DNA of 38,546 nt from Magnetococcales bacterium (GCA_015229005.1 JADGCL010000027.1:1-38546), one strand, 5' to 3'. Counted from the stretch's first letter, positions 15,205 through 23,720 are shown. Made by a program: numbers and translations. The notes: generated by a model not told the origin, from the sequence alone.

Positions 15205-15956
15205 GCCAGTCTCCAGCAGCGGTCCTGCCAGTCGCAGAAGCGGCATTCGAAATGGCTGGAGTCGCGGGTGAGGCGGGGCAGAAGTTCTCCTGCCTCGGTG
15301 GCTTGGAGAACGCGCACCGCCCGGTCGGTCATGCGTTGGGCCAGGTCAGCGTCGAAGGGGACAAGCTCGAAATGCAGTTCGGCGGTATCCTTGTTGATGG
15401 CGGTGAACAGGGCCGGGTTGGTGGAAATACCGGGGACGGCAGTCTCCATGTAGGCCTGATAGGTGGCGATCTGGGCGGCATAGACCGGCTTGGAGAGGGC
15501 TACGCCCCGCTTGCCGGTGTCGTTCCATGACTTGTTGTTGAGGGACTTGCACTCCCACAGGGCGGGGTAGCTCATGGGCACATCCAGGGGCCCGCCAGAC
15601 AGGATGCCGTCCACATGCCCCTGAATGCGCCCTTTGGCCACCGAGAAACCGAACTGCCCACCGTCCCGTTTCTGGGTGACCAGATTGAACCCAGCGGCCC
15701 GCAACCAACGGATGGCCAACTCCTCGAAGAGATGCCCGGCAGCGAAAATGCGCAGGGTCTTGCCATCGAATCCCCGTCCTGCATCCCTGGGGGCTCCGGC
15801 GTATTCGAATTGCAGCGCCCGCTCACAGGCGACACCCAGCCTCGAACCTCCCAGGTATTGCCTGGGAGGACTGGCCGCCTCTTCGGCAACGAGGGCGGCG
15901 TCGATCAGACCGATGACACCCTCGCCGAAAGATGCCGTGTGGTTGAAATCCAGCAT
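15198..15956 (-). CDS. RecB/Cas4-like PD-(D/E)XK exonuclease
   Basis: 252 aa. SRLGVACERALQFEY near residue 45 supplies a first cysteine. A central GHVDGIL and ALWECKSLNNKSW give the D...ExK-type catalytic residues, followed by AAQIATYQAYME, as in RecB-family nucleases. The C-terminal HFECRFCDWQDRCWRLAC provides the remaining cysteines of a probable iron-sulfur cluster, a Cas4/AddB-like arrangement. Such enzymes process dsDNA ends for phage recombination. It sits upstream of the primase and downstream of a helicase, fitting a replication-recombination module. The gene appears intact. Confidence 0.8.
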   Translation of the reverse strand: MLDFNHTASFGEGVIGLIDAALVAEEAASPPRQYLGGSRLGVACERALQFEYAGAPRDAGRGFDGKTLRIFAAGHLFEELAIRWLRAAGFNLVTQKRDGGQFGFSVAKGRIQGHVDGILSGGPLDVPMSYPALWECKSLNNKSWNDTGKRGVALSKPVYAAQIATYQAYMETAVPGISTNPALFTAINKDTAELHFELVPFDADLAQRMTDRAVRVLQATEAGELLPRLTRDSSHFECRFCDWQDRCWRLAC

Positions 15957-15967
15957 GACGGGTGCTC

Positions 15968-16393
15968 TCAGAACGGAATATCGTTGGGATCGGCTTTGGC
16001 CATGTGGTCCTGGTAGGCGGAGATCACCACTTCGACCAAGGTCAAGACCTCGTCCTTCCTGTAGTCCGCCAATGGGCGGTCCATGCCGATGCTGCTCACA
16101 TATTCCCCGAGAGGGCGCAGGGCGGCGGCCATTGCCGCCTTTTCAAGGTCCGATGCGTCCACCATGTTTTTTGCCTCCAAAAGCATCTCGTGTGGGACTG
16201 CCCTGACGCCGTTCAGGAGCCAGATCAGGACATGCCCCGGGTTTCGTTTCAGAATTCTCTGGAAGTTGCCCAGTTGCCTCTTGGGGAGTGCTCCCAGCCC
16301 CAGGCGACGGGTGCGCAAACCGGGTGGGAGCGAAATCCATCCCCACTTCGGGTCGTGCCAGATGCTCCTCTGGCGGGTCCAGGCGATAGCCAC
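15968..16393 (-). CDS. DUF6511-like phage protein
   Basis: 141 aa from a GTG with GGAGGT eight nt upstream. The second half (MVDASDLEKAAMAAALRPLG, DRPLADYRKDEVLTLVEVVI) follows the pattern of DUF6511 proteins, small phage proteins of unknown function found near replication genes. The basic, Trp-containing N-terminus (WTRQRSIWHDPKWGWISLPP) is not informative. It lies between the nuclease and the helicase in the early operon. The DUF assignment is from memory of the family pattern. Confidence 0.6.
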   Translation of the reverse strand: MAIAWTRQRSIWHDPKWGWISLPPGLRTRRLGLGALPKRQLGNFQRILKRNPGHVLIWLLNGVRAVPHEMLLEAKNMVDASDLEKAAMAAALRPLGEYVSSIGMDRPLADYRKDEVLTLVEVVISAYQDHMAKADPNDIPF

Positions 16394-16394
16394 A

Positions 16395-18080
16395 TCAAGC
16401 GACCTCCTTCAGTGCCTGCCGGTCTGCCTCGAAGACCAGGCTTCGGATCGCCGACTTGTTGAAACGGAAGGTAAGCAGCGCCGACGCCTGATACCGGGTG
16501 AGATTGAGGTCGTGGCGGTATTCTGCCGGTAGGTACTGAAGCTGTTTTTCCGTAGGGGGCTGATTGAGCCAGGAACGGGTCTTGTGGGCCGACTCGGCGG
16601 TCTCGTTTTCGTTGAGCCAATCATCGGCAGCCGCCAGACAGATGGTGCGCTCGCCGATGGAGAGCAGCCGGGTGTGATGGCCCTTGGCGCCACCCACGGC
16701 GTGCCAGCGCCCGTTGAGGCAGAAGACCCCGCCCCAGGCGGTGAACCCATTGGCCACCAGGGCCGCATCATCACCGAAGAGATCGCACCAGCGGAAACTG
16801 GAGCGGGCCAGAAGATCGACCTCGGTCATGATGAAATCGGCCAGAGGTTCCGGCGGGCCCCCGTCGTCGTCCTCCCGCTCCCAGACATAGCCGCAGAGGG
16901 GGCATTCCCGAACGGCCAGTGGGACGGTGGCATCGCATTCGGGACATTGCTTGGTGGGGGCGTCACCGGTGGTTTCGCGGCCATCCAGATTGACGTCCTG
17001 CTCCAGGGAGCCGTGCAGCAGGGTGGAGATGCCGAAATCCAGAACGATGCAGTCGGTTTTGATGATGCCGGGGTGCTCGTTGGGATCGATGGTGCGCAAC
17101 CCCCGGCCCACCATCTGGATGAGGGTACTTTTGTAAGAACTTGGCCGGAGCAGCACCACGCAGGAGGTGGGGGGATAGTCCCACCCCTCGGTGAGGACAG
17201 CGACGTTGACCACCACCTTGGCGGGGCCTTTCTCGAATCTGGCCAAGGTGGCCCAACGCTCGCCGCCGACCAGCTCTCCGTGGATCATGACCGCCCCCAC
17301 ATCGGCAGCGGTAAACGCCTCCGTGACATTGCGGGCATGATCCACGGTGGAGCAGAAGACCACGGTTTTGCGGTCGCCGGCCTTTTCTTTCCAATGCTTG
17401 ATGACCGCCTCGGTGACCGGGGCCTTGTTCATGATCCGGTCGACCTCGGCCATGTCGAAATCGTCGGCAGTGCGTTTGACCTGCCGCAGGGCCTCGCCGG
17501 TGCCAACGTCGATGACGAAGGTACGGGGCGGAACCAGGTGTCCGGACTGGACGAGTTCGCCCAGCCGGACCTGGTCTGCCACATTGGAGAAGATAGGGCG
17601 CAGAGCCTTTTTGTCGCCCCGGTTGGGGGTGGCGGTGACGCCGTAAATGCGGCACTCCGGATTGCGCTCCCTGGCGGCGTCGATGATGCGGCGATAGCCG
17701 GGGGCCGCCGCGTGGTGCGCTTCGTCGATCACCAGCAGATCGAGGGGCGGCATGGCCTTCAGGTTGGATTGCCGCGCCAGGGTGGGAACCATGGCAAAGG
17801 TGGTCCGCCCTCTCCAGGACTTGGACTCCGCATTGACGATGGAGGTGGAGAGGCCGGGGTTGACCCGACAGAACTTGGTCACGTTCTGCCGGGTCAGTTC
17901 ATCCCGGTGGGCCAGGACGCAGGCCTTGCCACTGCCTTCGGCCAGCATCCGACCGACCACGGCGGACAAACACAAAGTTTTGCCCATGCCGGTCGGCGCC
18001 ACCGCCAGGGTGTTGCCGTGCTCGTGGAGGGCCGCCACCGACCGCTCCACAAATGCCTGCTGTCTGGGCCTGAGAATCAT
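16395..18080 (-). CDS. SF2 DEAD/DEAH-box helicase with zinc finger
   Basis: 561 aa. Helicase motifs in order: RPRQQAFVERSV (Q-like), APTGMGKTLCLS (motif I), VIDEAHHAA (II), GVTATPNRGD (III), VVFCSTVDHA (IV), VNVAVLTEGWDYP (V) and QMVGRGLRT (VI). A four-cysteine element, CPEC...CPLC, lies near residue 385. The C-terminal ~170 residues are unassigned. ATP-dependent DNA unwinding or remodelling for phage replication or recombination is likely. Complete, on the minus strand, one base from the DUF6511-like gene. Confidence 0.88.
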   Translation of the reverse strand: MILRPRQQAFVERSVAALHEHGNTLAVAPTGMGKTLCLSAVVGRMLAEGSGKACVLAHRDELTRQNVTKFCRVNPGLSTSIVNAESKSWRGRTTFAMVPTLARQSNLKAMPPLDLLVIDEAHHAAAPGYRRIIDAARERNPECRIYGVTATPNRGDKKALRPIFSNVADQVRLGELVQSGHLVPPRTFVIDVGTGEALRQVKRTADDFDMAEVDRIMNKAPVTEAVIKHWKEKAGDRKTVVFCSTVDHARNVTEAFTAADVGAVMIHGELVGGERWATLARFEKGPAKVVVNVAVLTEGWDYPPTSCVVLLRPSSYKSTLIQMVGRGLRTIDPNEHPGIIKTDCIVLDFGISTLLHGSLEQDVNLDGRETTGDAPTKQCPECDATVPLAVRECPLCGYVWEREDDDGGPPEPLADFIMTEVDLLARSSFRWCDLFGDDAALVANGFTAWGGVFCLNGRWHAVGGAKGHHTRLLSIGERTICLAAADDWLNENETAESAHKTRSWLNQPPTEKQLQYLPAEYRHDLNLTRYQASALLTFRFNKSAIRSLVFEADRQALKEVA

Positions 18081-18095
18081 CCCCGGTCTCCTTGC

Positions 18096-18818
18096 CTACT
18101 GGGCCCAAGCCGGGCGGGCAAAATTGCCGCCGCCGTTCTGGCCCTGGGCGGCTGGGGCGGATGCGGTCTGTTGTTGTGGAGGGCGCCAACCGTTGGCGGC
18201 AGGGGCAGGTGCCGATGCTGGTGTCGGAGGCTGGAATGCCGTGGGGGACTGGAAGGCAGCAGTGGGCTGAAAGTTGGGCGCCGTTTGATACCCGACAGGA
18301 GCCACCGGGGTGGCGGAAGCCTGGAAACCCTGGTACTCCTTGTGGTCCGGGGTGACAGCAACCTTGATCACGTTCTTGAACTGGTCGTTCTGGTCCTTTT
18401 CCACGTCGATCTTGGCCAGGAATTCGATCCCATCGATGTCGACAAACCCTCGAATGCGGCGGGCCTCTACGGCCCGAGGGGACGTGTCCTTGTCCGACAG
18501 TCCCCTGGAGGAATTGAGGATGGCGCGGACGAAAGAGCGGCCCATGTTGCTCCACTCCGGCCCCTTGGGGCTGTAAAGGCCAATCAGGCTCCAGACCTTG
18601 CGCCGGGCGTACTCACCAGCGGTGATGACGAACTCGCAGTTGAGGTAGACTGCGTCACTCTCCTTGGCCCGGGTGGCATAGCCTCCGGTCCAACCCCGGC
18701 TCGGATCGTCAATGCCGCCGGGCCTGATGGTCATGCGAACGGGGGCGATGGTCCCTTTGGGGATGATGTCGAAGCTGTTCTGGGCGTCGGCGTCGTTGAA
18801 GTCGTTCCAAACAGTCAT
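18096..18818 (-). CDS. Probable phage ssDNA-binding-like protein
   Basis: 240 aa from the ATG at 18818, which has GGAGAT about 7 nt upstream. Residues 1-160 look like a beta-rich OB-type domain (WNDFNDADAQNSFDIIPKGT, YARRKVWSLIGLY). The last ~70 residues are a Gln/Pro/Ala-rich disordered tail ending in FARPAWAQ. The layout resembles the DUF669/SSB-like proteins in phage recombination modules, but the acidic tip of bacterial SSB is missing. It lies between the ATPase and the helicase, consistent with binding ssDNA. Confidence 0.6.
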   Translation of the reverse strand: MTVWNDFNDADAQNSFDIIPKGTIAPVRMTIRPGGIDDPSRGWTGGYATRAKESDAVYLNCEFVITAGEYARRKVWSLIGLYSPKGPEWSNMGRSFVRAILNSSRGLSDKDTSPRAVEARRIRGFVDIDGIEFLAKIDVEKDQNDQFKNVIKVAVTPDHKEYQGFQASATPVAPVGYQTAPNFQPTAAFQSPTAFQPPTPASAPAPAANGWRPPQQQTASAPAAQGQNGGGNFARPAWAQ

Positions 18819-18840
18819 GGCAAGATCTCCTTTGCTGTTG

Positions 18841-19719
18841 TCAATTGGATGCAACGGTGGCGGTCTCGGCGGGTGCCGGTTGGCCGTATTCGAGGCGTTC
18901 GTGGATGGGGCGCGCCGGGCCGCTGATCTTGGCTATGAGGCGACCCAGGTGAGGCTCCTCGACCATGGCCAGACGACCGGAGCGGTCCTTGGCGGGAAAG
19001 CCCCAAGGGTTCAGGGTCTGGCAGACGAAGGCCCGGAAGAGTTGTCCCGTTTCGGTTGCCATTTCCGCCATGGTGATGACCTGGTCAACGATGCCGGGCA
19101 ATTCCAGGCCGGTTTTGTTGCCTTCGATCTGGGGGGAGAAGAACCGCTTGTTGAAATCGTCGAACTTCTCGTCCAGGATGCCGACGAAGAAGATGTTCTT
19201 GCCCCGAGTGTGTTGCAGATGGGTCAACCAGGCGATCATCTCCTGCCCGTGCAGCCCATAGGCCCCGCGCAAATCGGGCTTGCCGGTCTTCTCCGAGAAG
19301 GCTTGAGGCTGGCCCTTGCACCAGTGGAAGCAGAGCCGCCCAGCCACGGTGAGACTGTCCACGAATATCGTCTGGTATTTGTTCAGCACCGCCGGGTCTC
19401 CGAACTGCTGGCAGACGGCATCGTAGTGGGCCTGGCTGAAATACTGGTCGTTGCGCAGAGCTGGATTGGGACCGCCGATGAAGACCGCGAAGTCTCGGCA
19501 CTCGTCCCAGGTGCGGGGGCGGATGGTGTCGCCAGGCCACCCTTCGACCGCCAGATCCCCGGCCTCCAAATCGAAAAACAAGACGGTTTCCGGATCTAGG
19601 GTCCAGAGCAGGCTGGTCTTGCCGATGCCCGACTTTCCGAAGATGCACCCCTTGATGCCACGCCGCTCGGCCATGCGCTGGTCGGCGGTGATGATCGGAA
19701 GCTTGTTGTTACCCATCAC
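18841..19719 (-). CDS. RecA-like phage ATPase (Sak4-type candidate)
   Basis: 292 aa. Walker A is GKSGIGKTS near residue 29. The Walker-B-like strands VLFFDLEAGDLA and TIFVDSLTVAGRLC follow. This is the architecture of phage P-loop proteins, including Sak4-type recombinases that anneal or pair ssDNA with an SSB partner. The adjacent SSB-like gene supports that, although other phage NTPases share the fold. The ATG overlaps the stop of the upstream gene (ATGA). Confidence 0.7.
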   Translation of the reverse strand: MMGNNKLPIITADQRMAERRGIKGCIFGKSGIGKTSLLWTLDPETVLFFDLEAGDLAVEGWPGDTIRPRTWDECRDFAVFIGGPNPALRNDQYFSQAHYDAVCQQFGDPAVLNKYQTIFVDSLTVAGRLCFHWCKGQPQAFSEKTGKPDLRGAYGLHGQEMIAWLTHLQHTRGKNIFFVGILDEKFDDFNKRFFSPQIEGNKTGLELPGIVDQVITMAEMATETGQLFRAFVCQTLNPWGFPAKDRSGRLAMVEEPHLGRLIAKISGPARPIHERLEYGQPAPAETATVASN

Positions 19720-20309
19720 GCCGCCTCCTTCAGTTCGTTTTCGTTGGTCGCCCAGCCGGTGACCACGAACCTGCCGAAAGGCCCCTTGCAGGCCGGACGG
19801 AAATCGCCGAGGCCAATCCGGGAACCGGCGGCATCCACGATCTCGCGGAACAACTTGGCGGTGATGATTCCGTCATCGAGGAGCACCGTGAACCGAAGTC
19901 GCCAATCCTGGAAACAGGGGCGATGGGAGAGGATGCGTCCGCCGGTGGAGGGAATGCGCACGGCCCTGGTGTCCACCGTCCATGGTTCCTTGTGATCCAG
20001 GGACAGTTCGATTTCCTCGATGGCGACGCATGCCGGGATCAAGGACGATTTCTGGGTGGTGATGAGGGACTTGCCCGCCTTGAAAAACCGTCCGGCATCG
20101 ATGATGGCGCGAAATAGGTTGGGGGCCGGAAGCATGGGGTTGCCGTCGTGGCCGATGTAGAGCCTGCTTTCTGCAATCTCGCGGGGCGTGCCCTTGTTGC
20201 CCACGATGCCGGTGCGCGTTCCTTCCGTGGCGGCCATCTGGGCCGCATCGGTGAAGCGGTTGCAGAGCAATGGCGTCATGCCTTCAATGCCGATTTCGAG
20301 TCGTTTCAT
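19716..20309 (-). CDS. Phage protein with RAMP-like appearance, unknown function
   Basis: 197 aa. It opens MKRLEIGIEGMTPLLCNRF and near the end has GSRIGLGDFRPACKGPFGRF, a Gly-rich motif. Similar proteins are encoded beside recombination ATPases in many prophages. The opening strand and the late Gly-rich loop recall RAMP/Cas7-type RRM folds, which bind nucleic acid, but this is my inference and I would not name a family. It is co-translated with the RecA-like ATPase downstream. Confidence 0.6.
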   Translation of the reverse strand: MKRLEIGIEGMTPLLCNRFTDAAQMAATEGTRTGIVGNKGTPREIAESRLYIGHDGNPMLPAPNLFRAIIDAGRFFKAGKSLITTQKSSLIPACVAIEEIELSLDHKEPWTVDTRAVRIPSTGGRILSHRPCFQDWRLRFTVLLDDGIITAKLFREIVDAAGSRIGLGDFRPACKGPFGRFVVTGWATNENELKEAA

Positions 20310-20360
20310 GAGTGTTCTCCCTGGTTGTTGATGTCCGGAAAATTAATCAATTTTGTGAAA

Positions 20361-20580
20361 TCCGTGCCTTGCCTCGCCAAGCCATGCCCAGCAGCGCCTT
20401 GCCATGCCTAGCCCCGCCTTGCCCCGCATAGCCCTGCCATGCATCGCCTCGCCATGTCATGCAGTTCTTGATGGTTCATATAAAATCCGTGCCGTGCCTT
20501 GCGTTGCCGCACCGTGCCAAGCCTTGCCCGGCCTCGCCTCGCCACGCTTCGCCAAGCCGTGCCGTGCCTCGCCACGCCTA
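20361..20580. repeat. Degenerate GCCNN pentanucleotide repeat tract, two blocks
   Basis: The 287-bp gap between two phage genes is filled by pentamers of the form GCCNN (mainly GCCTT, GCCAT, GCCTC, GCCAA, GCCGT). Block 1 (20361-20462) and block 2 (20487-20580) are each introduced by AAATCCGTGCC and separated by about 20 bp of AT-richer sequence. The plus strand is strongly C-rich over G. Open frames here translate only into Pro/Ala/Cys/His-rich repeats and are not genes. The role is unknown; recombination hotspot, origin or packaging signal are possibilities. Confidence 0.85.
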
Positions 20581-20596
20581 GATTCGTCATGCATGA

Positions 20597-21076
20597 TTAT
20601 CTTTCCGGTACGACAATCTTGAACGCCTGCCGCCCGCTCTGAGTCGTCCTGGCTTCTTCAAAAACCGCCTTGATATGGTTTGGCCACGCGGAATACTTTC
20701 TCTCATCGACCCCATGAGTCAGCTTGACGTACTCGCCAGGGTCTTCACCGCTTTCCGCTATGCGGGAGACGATGGTTGCCAGTTTCTGTTGATCCCACTT
20801 CACCTCCTTTTTCAGATCAGCGACGATCTCGAGTTCGTCCTCGTGGAACCGGATCACCCCATACTCCTTGCCGCTCTCCTGGCGGATGGCAGCGGCCCGG
20901 TCACCGAAACGGCGGACGAAGACTCCGTCCAACAGGTTGTTGATGAGCTTGGCGCGCTCCATGACCTTGCCGGCCTCCTGTTGGAGCCGGGCCAACTCCC
21001 TGGCTGGCAGGGTCGCCACTTTGCCCATGGGCATCTGCGGCAATTGATCCAGGGTGACGGTGTGTTCCATTTTCAC
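20597..21076 (-). CDS. Conserved phage protein of unknown function
   Basis: 159 aa. I recognise the pattern from other proteobacterial prophages but know no function: PQMPMGKVATLPARELARLQ opens it, then a helical segment, then VDERKYSAWPNHIKAVFEEA near the end. Predicted largely alpha-helical, with a possible coiled coil in the first half. Its start overlaps the ParB-like gene stop (ATGA), so the two are co-translated. The repeat tract at 20361-20580 lies right behind its stop. Confidence 0.65.
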   Translation of the reverse strand: MKMEHTVTLDQLPQMPMGKVATLPARELARLQQEAGKVMERAKLINNLLDGVFVRRFGDRAAAIRQESGKEYGVIRFHEDELEIVADLKKEVKWDQQKLATIVSRIAESGEDPGEYVKLTHGVDERKYSAWPNHIKAVFEEARTTQSGRQAFKIVVPER

Positions 21077-22302
21077 TCTCCACTTTGAGGGAACGGTTGA
21101 TTGTTACGTCGCATGGTGTCCTCAACGGCTGAGACCAGGCGCAAAAAGCGGCTACGGAATTCAAGAAGGGTTTCAGGGAAAAAATCCCCGGGGCGATGGC
21201 ACAAGCCGGTTTCCAGGTCGTCGAGAAGACCACGAAGGGCCACCCCCCGGTTGGCCGGGACGGAATTCGCTCCCAGTTCGACCTGTTCCAACCGGTGCTG
21301 GAGATTGATGCACTCGTCTTCCGCCTGCAGGGCGCGGCACTTCCAGGACTCGACCTCGGCCAGGAGATCTGGCAATGGTTGCGGCATCGGCTCCGGGACG
21401 CGGGTCTCCAGCTCAGCAATACGGGCCTTAAGGGCGGTGCGATCCTTGTTGAGGGTGCGGATGCGTTCCTTTTGCGCCATGACCAGACCGGACGCCTCCT
21501 TGGCCTTGCGTTTCCAATCCTGGATGTCCCCCGGAACAGGGGGACCGCCGGCATCGTCTCCGTCCTTCGGTGCTTCCTGTGGCGCTCGGGTGGTTGGGGA
21601 AGAAGTCTTGATCTCCTTCTGCCGGATGACTTCGCGGATGCTGCGGGCCTTGTTGTCCAGAACGGCCTGCACTGCCTCCATCTGTTCCGGCTCCTCCAGG
21701 CCAGCGAGGGCGTCCAGTTCCAGGCTGTTGTCAGCAATGGAGGCCACATCACGAATGGCGTCGCGGACCTCCTGGCTGATATCGTTGGCGCGGCGCACCG
21801 CCTGCTGGATGTTGCGGGCCGTGGCTCCAGTTTTTTGGGCGGTATCGGCTGAAAACGAAATAATTTCGTTTCCAGCCCGCATCCTGGTTCCGACCCCATT
21901 ATTCCCACCACCACAGGCGCCGTGGCGGGTTTCCGGATACTTGGTCTCGTAAAGGGCTTTGCGCTCTGATAAGTGTTCGGCCATTTCCAAATGGGTCAAT
22001 TCTGAGCGACAAAGGTTTTCGTCAATCTCGGCGAGTCGCTGGTCCAGTTCCTCGACAGTGACGACGTTGGCGGCGATGTCGTGCATGCCGAGTCGCCTGC
22101 ACGCCTCCAGGCGATGATTCCCGGCGATCAGACGAAACCTGTCCGGCACCCCCTGGCCATCGTCATCCGGCAAGGGAGTCACTAACACCGGGTTCAACAG
22201 CCCCAGTTCCCGGATGCTCTGCGCCAGCGCCTCTACCGCTTCCGGGCGGACCTGCCGCAGTCGCTTGCCGACTACGATGTTGTCGATTGGAATACTTTTC
22301 AT
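21073..22302 (-). CDS. ParB/Spo0J-family DNA-binding protein
   Basis: 409 aa, with a good ribosome binding site (GAGGAG) before the ATG at 22302. The N-terminus is a ParB nuclease-like domain: IPIDNIVVGKRLRQVRPEAV, SIRELGLLNPVLV, FRLIAGNHRLEACRRLG. A helix-turn-helix region follows (TGATARNIQQAVRRANDISQ). The second half has long charged helices, probably a coiled coil. Members act in plasmid or phage partition or as regulators. No ParA is present in the window, so a regulatory or replication role is as likely as partition. The palindrome array at 23252-23676 is a candidate binding site. Confidence 0.85.
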   Translation of the reverse strand: MKSIPIDNIVVGKRLRQVRPEAVEALAQSIRELGLLNPVLVTPLPDDDGQGVPDRFRLIAGNHRLEACRRLGMHDIAANVVTVEELDQRLAEIDENLCRSELTHLEMAEHLSERKALYETKYPETRHGACGGGNNGVGTRMRAGNEIISFSADTAQKTGATARNIQQAVRRANDISQEVRDAIRDVASIADNSLELDALAGLEEPEQMEAVQAVLDNKARSIREVIRQKEIKTSSPTTRAPQEAPKDGDDAGGPPVPGDIQDWKRKAKEASGLVMAQKERIRTLNKDRTALKARIAELETRVPEPMPQPLPDLLAEVESWKCRALQAEDECINLQHRLEQVELGANSVPANRGVALRGLLDDLETGLCHRPGDFFPETLLEFRSRFLRLVSAVEDTMRRNNQPFPQSGE

Positions 22303-22319
22303 GTTTGGCTCTCCTCGCT

Positions 22320-22526
22320 TTATGCCGCCTTCAAACCCTTGTACGGGGTTCCCTTGATAAGGATTTCCAGGTCCGGATCGGAAACATGGATGCGGGTTTC
22401 CTGGACCAAAGCGTCACGATGACGGGGACGCATGGCCCGTTGGCGAGCAAAGATGTTGTGCTGCAGCCAGTCACCCGCCATCTCGGGGGTAACATCGATT
22501 TGCTTACTTGAATGGATGGTGATCAC
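22320..22526 (-). CDS. Small hypothetical phage protein
   Basis: 68 aa from a GTG with GGGAGGG about 10 nt upstream. Mixed, basic sequence (ARQRAMRPRHRDALVQ) without a recognisable domain. It lies 17 bp upstream of the ParB-like gene and 40 bp after the sigma-like gene, in the same orientation. Size and place suggest a small regulator or accessory. Confidence 0.5.
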   Translation of the reverse strand: MITIHSSKQIDVTPEMAGDWLQHNIFARQRAMRPRHRDALVQETRIHVSDPDLEILIKGTPYKGLKAA

Positions 22527-22566
22527 TTGATTTCATCCCTCCCGGATGAGCGGGTTCGTGTTCCGC

Positions 22567-23199
22567 CTACAGTGCAAAGTGAATAACAAATGGAGTCGAC
22601 CTTCTGGGAAGACGAATGTCGGTCTCCCTGTAACCAAACGCCACAAAGGCTGCCCTGATGCGTTTAATCGATTCATAAATGGTTGTGCGAGGTGTTCCCG
22701 TATTGCGGGCGATATCAGTGACGGTCTCGTTCAATAGCTGGACGGCGAGCCTTTGCGGAAGCTTGGGCAATCTGCGAAGAACCTGTTCTACATCCATGTG
22801 CATATGGATGGCGTCACCCACGTCTCCCTTGGAATCCGCCCAGAGAGCCTGTTCGGTCGAAATCGCGTCGATAAGCTCCAAAGGGCGCCCCTCCTGGGGC
22901 CGGGCGATGTGAAAGTTGAGGGAAAAAATCTCCTGCCCACCACCTCGGCGGGGTGACGAGGCCTTCTCGATGAGCGTGGCCGCACAGTGGGCCAGAACCC
23001 GGGAGATGAAGGTGGGCAGGCCAGCTTTGTCGGGATCAAATCGGGAAATACGCCGGTGGAGGTCCAGCATCAATTCCTGCTCCAGGTCCTCCAGATCCGA
23101 CAGCCCAAAGGCAGGGTGCCGGGTCAGGCGACGCGCCCAGTGGCGCACGGAATCGACCGCGTAGGGCAGGATGCCGTGGTATTGGTTTCGGGACTTCAT
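22567..23199 (-). CDS. Phage-encoded sigma-70-like factor
   Basis: 210 aa. The first part resembles sigma region 2 (LSDLEDLEQELMLDLHRRIS, RFDPDKAGLPTFISRVLAHC) and the C-terminus resembles region 4 with a helix-turn-helix (VTDIARNTGTPRTTIYESIK). Regions 1.1 and 3 are absent. Lone sigma-like proteins of this size can redirect host RNA polymerase to phage promoters. It is the first gene after the 520-bp palindrome-rich intergenic region, so it is probably expressed early and may control the genes downstream. The target promoters cannot be deduced here. Confidence 0.75.
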   Translation of the reverse strand: MKSRNQYHGILPYAVDSVRHWARRLTRHPAFGLSDLEDLEQELMLDLHRRISRFDPDKAGLPTFISRVLAHCAATLIEKASSPRRGGGQEIFSLNFHIARPQEGRPLELIDAISTEQALWADSKGDVGDAIHMHMDVEQVLRRLPKLPQRLAVQLLNETVTDIARNTGTPRTTIYESIKRIRAAFVAFGYRETDIRLPRRSTPFVIHFAL

Positions 23200-23251
23200 C
23201 GTCGATCTCGGCCTCTTCTAGGGTAGTGGGCGTTGCGCCCTGCTCCCCTTA

Positions 23252-23676
23252 CCGGTGAAATTTCACTGGGAGGCCCCAAAAAGGTCGAAATTGGTTTCGT
23301 GCATGCGGAAAATTCCTATATATTTCGGCTAGATGTAAAATAAATGAAATTTCAAAATAAGTTGGCATGGCCCGGTGAAATTTCACCGGATAACAACTTT
23401 GTTGTGTTGAATTGGCCGTAGCGGGCATGAAACGGCCACTGCGGATCAAATAAAATAGCTATCTATATCAATGCGATAGATCAGGATTGCGGGATAATCT
23501 CCACCTCAACGGCTGAACGCAGTCGAGGTGATGGGGGTCGCGGTGAAATTTCACTGGGGAAAAGATGAGGGAGACGCTCGAACGGATGATGTTCCGGTGA
23601 AATTTCACCGGAAGGGAGGGGAAGGCTGGCTTCGGACTCGTTGGGAGAAAAAAATCCCGGTGAAATTTCACCGGGA
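23252..23676. promoter_or_regulatory. Array of five long palindromes (CCGGTGAAATTTCACCGG)
   Basis: Copies at 23252-23269 (one mismatch), 23372-23389 (perfect), 23540-23557 (two mismatches), 23594-23611 (perfect, flanked by TT/AA giving 22 bp) and 23655-23676 (perfect 22 bp). A sixth, weak core (TGAAATTTCA) is at 23345-23354. Spacing is irregular (120, 168, 54 and 61 bp). They fill the non-coding region 23200-23720 together with AT-rich patches near 23290-23360 and 23445-23475. Candidates are an operator array for an element regulator, or a partition or origin site. The KorB/ParB-like protein and the ParB-like protein are possible ligands. The half-site differs from consensus parS. Open frames across them (with the peptide PVKFHR) are repeat translations, not genes. 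Confidence 0.85.
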
Positions 23677-23720
23677 GGAGGAGAAGGCTGCAGAGTGGCC
23701 AGGCGGTGGGATTGGAACGA

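Noticed and set aside
20404-20622. Open frame rich in Pro, Ala, Cys and His across the pentamer tract
   Set aside because: It is a read-through of the GCCNN repeat, not a folded protein; the other frames look equally repetitive.
23252-23676. Possible CRISPR array
   Set aside because: Spacing between palindromes is irregular (54 to 168 bp), repeats are perfect dyads, and no cas genes are present.
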